Below are positions 61,649 to 64,000 of a DNA stretch of 64,000 nucleotides, piece after piece (position 1 is the first letter of the stretch; the number at the start of each line of letters is the position of its first letter). The stretch lies in the NCBI RefSeq assembly GCF_000003815.2, contig NC_049996.1, positions 4,715,502 to 4,779,501 of the forward strand, written 5' to 3'. The notes under the pieces are model-generated. The model was not told the DNA's origin, ran no database searches, and saw nothing but the letters and a program-made list of their open reading frames with translations. This stretch comes from Branchiostoma floridae. Its lineage: Eukaryota; Chordata; Leptocardii; Amphioxiformes; Branchiostomatidae. The position numbers and the translations under genes are program-made.

Positions 61649-61863
61649 AGTATACTTTATATATTGAAGATTTTCCACTGTCATACAACACCAAAATCTT
61701 ACCTCGAATTTTCAGTCTCTAAGTCACGTGATCAGAGTAACTGAATCGTCACTCCTGAAGAGGGTGACTGAGAATTCGAGGTAAGCAAATTTTGGTGTTG
61801 TATGACAGTGGAAAATCTTCAATATATCAACACAGATGAGCTTTCATGCTAGTATACTTTATA
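61649..61863. mobile_element. Foldback element between 13-bp direct repeats
   Basis: AGTATACTTTATA occurs at 61649-61661 and 61851-61863. Between them, arms of about 60 bp ('tattgaagattttccactgt', 'catacaacaccaaaatctta', 'cctcgaattttcag') are repeated inverted with few mismatches around a loop of about 45 nt. Confidence 0.7.
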
Positions 61864-62006
61864 GTCGTGTTTTAACGTTTGCATGCCGGTGTGTTATTTA
61901 TGTGACAGTGTAGTTTTGTTTTGTTTAATAAATTTACGGTTGTCGGGCAAAAATACTCTTACTGTTTTTGTGTTGTTCTATTGTGTTTAGATATAGTGAA
62001 AACTAG

Positions 62007-62190
62007 AGGCGCGCTTACATAGGCCGTACGATCGTCGTACGATCGCTATCTTCGGGCATTTTGCAGGAAAAAAACTGCTGTCTAGAATCCATGCCAGTGC
62101 CAGTGGTTGCATCTGTCATGGCTCGCTTTAAAATCCTATGACATCAAAATCGTACGACGATCACACAACCTATGTGACCGCGGCCTTGCA
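62007..62190. mobile_element. Short MITE with GATCGTCGTACGAT subterminal repeats
   Basis: Left 'ggcgcgcttacataggccg' plus 'tacgatcgtcgtacgat'; right 'atcgtacgacgatcacacaa' plus 'cctatgtgaccgcggcc' is the near complement. Confidence 0.65.
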
Positions 62191-62299
62191 CGCACGTGCA
62201 AGTGGGAGAAGAAAATGTCGTGTAAAAAAAGTTCACGAGCGGAATTATTATTCGCTAATAATTAGTTTCCATACCAAGAGCCTACGCATCGATCGCAAC

Positions 62300-62725
62300 T
62301 AGGGGTTGCTACAAAACCGTTTTTTTTTTCTTATTGAACCGGTCCAGAAAAACCGGACCTGAAAAAGATAGATAACCATGTCGGTAATGTCGGAAAATGA
62401 ACAGATTATATGATCAGACATTCACACGTTTGGGGTCTTACTGATCTAAGAAAATAAGAAGAGCGAAGTAGAGTAAAGTCTATAGTCATTTCTACGAAGT
62501 TTTACACTTTTGCAGGTAAGCTTGTAGGATTTTAAAACGTCAGTGGGAGTCGAATACTACACAAAACAGATTTTTTGTGGCGAAATGGACCATTGTTTTG
62601 AGTATCGTCCATTCACACGTTTTCACATACTAAATCAGGTCCAGGTTCAGGTCCGGACCTGGACCTGATCCTCTGGACATGAACCGGACCTGGACCTCAA
62701 TTTTCTGCACCGGTACCCACCCTTA
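62300..62725. mobile_element. hAT-like non-autonomous element, copy 2
   Basis: Starts TAGGGGTTG, ends CCACCCTTA, flanked by ATCGCAAC / ATAGCAAC, an 8-bp duplication with one mismatch as hAT elements leave. Partner of 31420-31833. Confidence 0.65.
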
Positions 62726-62988
62726 ATAGCAACTGATTAGTCAACACGTAGCTAAATGTCTACATTCTTTCCACTGTATAACTCTTCCCTACCTGCAAAA
62801 ACAGGGGTTAATCATTTCGGCACTGTACCATGACTGTTTGAGACAGAAATTGCACAGACTTCTGCAAGTATTCCTTTTTTTTTTATCCTATTGTATGTGC
62901 TTTAAATATTGAACATTATCATATAGCCAGATGGAGTTGGCCAATCAGAGGCCACCATGTCCTATGGGTTATCAGGTCGCAACGTCAC

Positions 62989-63072
62989 AAGTGTGCAGTT
63001 ATTACAATAACTGCACACTTGCCTATCAGTAAGTGTGCAGTTACTAGAATAACTGCACACTTACCTATCATT
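62989..63072. repeat. Tandem pair of 42-bp palindromic units
   Basis: Each unit is an inverted repeat of AAGTGTGCAGTTA / TAACTGCACACTT (plus TT in the first) with a 2-6 nt loop, followed by (g/a)cctatca(g/t)t. Unit 1 is 62989-63030, unit 2 63031-63072. Confidence 0.8.
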
Positions 63073-64000
63073 ATACTGGCATGGCAGGGATGGCTTCCTC
63101 TATCAACATCGTTTGTGCGCGTTTCATTGTTTAAAGAAAACGTTTACCATCTTAGAACAACATTAGAATACTTACAATATGTAAAACAATGAAATCTATT
63201 TTAATTAATGTCCAATTCAAACTGAAAATAAAATTGTTTGCATACCCCCCCCCCTTCAAGTTGAACGATCCGCATGAATACAGTACAGTAGAATTTTGAA
63301 AAGGCTTGGCATGGCAAGACCGCAATGTTTCGAATATTTTTTGTGGAAATTTTGGATTCAAAATGCAATATGTAATCTCCCTATGCTCCAAAAAAAATGT
63401 AAATTGCTAGAAATTCTACAAAGGAATTCAAACGTATAGTAATAAGGAAAGTATGCGTCCTACAGGAGTTTAATGTAAAATAGCTACACGCAATTTATCC
63501 GTTAGTACACACGTACGTCTCACTTCATATGCTTAGCAGGTACTAGGTACAAACCAGTCATCTTATAATAATCTGGTGTATTTTGCAGCCAGTAGGTACC
63601 CAAAGTATGAGTAATGAGGCTGTTTAACGTGGTCGAGGCACCTTTTACGTTTTACCCCGTTTTACGTCCCTCCCGGAAGACGATTTCGTGAAAACTTCGT
63701 GAGGCTACAGCAATCCGGACGTCCTTATAAAGCCAGTAACCTAGACATAGCGGTAATTTTTTCACGGTCCCCAAAACTTCCCTATTAAGCGACCTTCCCC
63801 TACAATCAAGGCCACCTATAGCTAGTGCGGATCGGACAGGGTCTTTTCCCTGCCCCAGACCTAAATTTCCAGTGGATGTCCACATCAGTTTTCTAATGAA
63901 CATTGTAAAAAAAAATGCCCCTGCAGTTCGAGAGCAACCTGTTAGTGGGACCAAATATGCACCATATGTCCCTTATGTCACAAGCTATCTGCCATCTAAA
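63073..64000. other. End of window, no supported gene
   Basis: The long - strand frame at 63652-63954 has no family features. The last 100 bases ('ccctgcagttcgagagcaac', 'caagctatctgccatc') resemble the dispersed repeats at 560-2050. Confidence 0.4.

Noticed and set aside
63652-63954. 100-codon - strand frame near the window end
   Set aside because: No recognisable motif; the surrounding sequence resembles dispersed repeats.

Overview
This window is animal genomic DNA, most likely from a lancelet (amphioxus, Branchiostoma). The sequence shows one long gene of small exons with GT-AG introns, no operons, many short terminal-inverted-repeat elements, CR1-like and RTE-like LINE remnants, and tRNA-headed SINE-like repeats. 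The lancelet call is inferred from the repeat mix and from the gene's shuffled-domain style (MACPF, FAMeT-like, furin-like, kringle). Another marine invertebrate deuterostome cannot be excluded. A run of 100 Ns (38422-38521) is an assembly gap.

Positions 1-25700 are mostly mobile-element territory. In order: fragments of dispersed repeats; a large inverted repeat (about 4200-5260 and 6890-7925) whose spacer holds an 882-bp TA-flanked terminal-inverted-repeat element; a cluster of GC-rich short elements (8166-9745); a 5'-truncated CR1-like LINE on the + strand (12005-13052) abutting a nearly full-length but frameshifted RTE-like LINE on the - strand (13053-16330); more short elements; a broken MULE-type transposase with a SWIM zinc finger (19126-21369); and a second CR1-like remnant (- strand, about 24165-24450).

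Positions 25728-58989 hold one multi-exon + strand gene. About 33 exons can be chained with consistent splice phase from an ATG at 25839 to a stop at 58866-58868. The predicted protein has a basic-hydrophobic N-terminus, an N-terminal stretch of repeated exons and in-frame minisatellites, a MACPF (perforin/complement-like) domain with the YGTHYI...GG signature, a region I do not recognise, a FAMeT-like beta domain, a furin-like cysteine-rich region and two kringles with a kringle-start fragment between them. This suggests a secreted pore-forming or adhesive effector, but function is inference. Its introns are full of short elements. Several have a second copy elsewhere in the window, including the 885-bp partner of the element at 5343-6224.

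Positions 58990-64000 hold no gene I can support. They contain at least six short inverted-repeat or foldback elements, among them two inverted copies of a Penelope-like tail and a tandem pair of 42-bp palindromic units.

The best candidate for something undescribed is the MACPF-FAMeT-furin-kringle gene. Next are the cluster of GTAAC-N4-GTTAC palindromes upstream of its promoter and the hammerhead-like motifs in the Penelope-like repeats.
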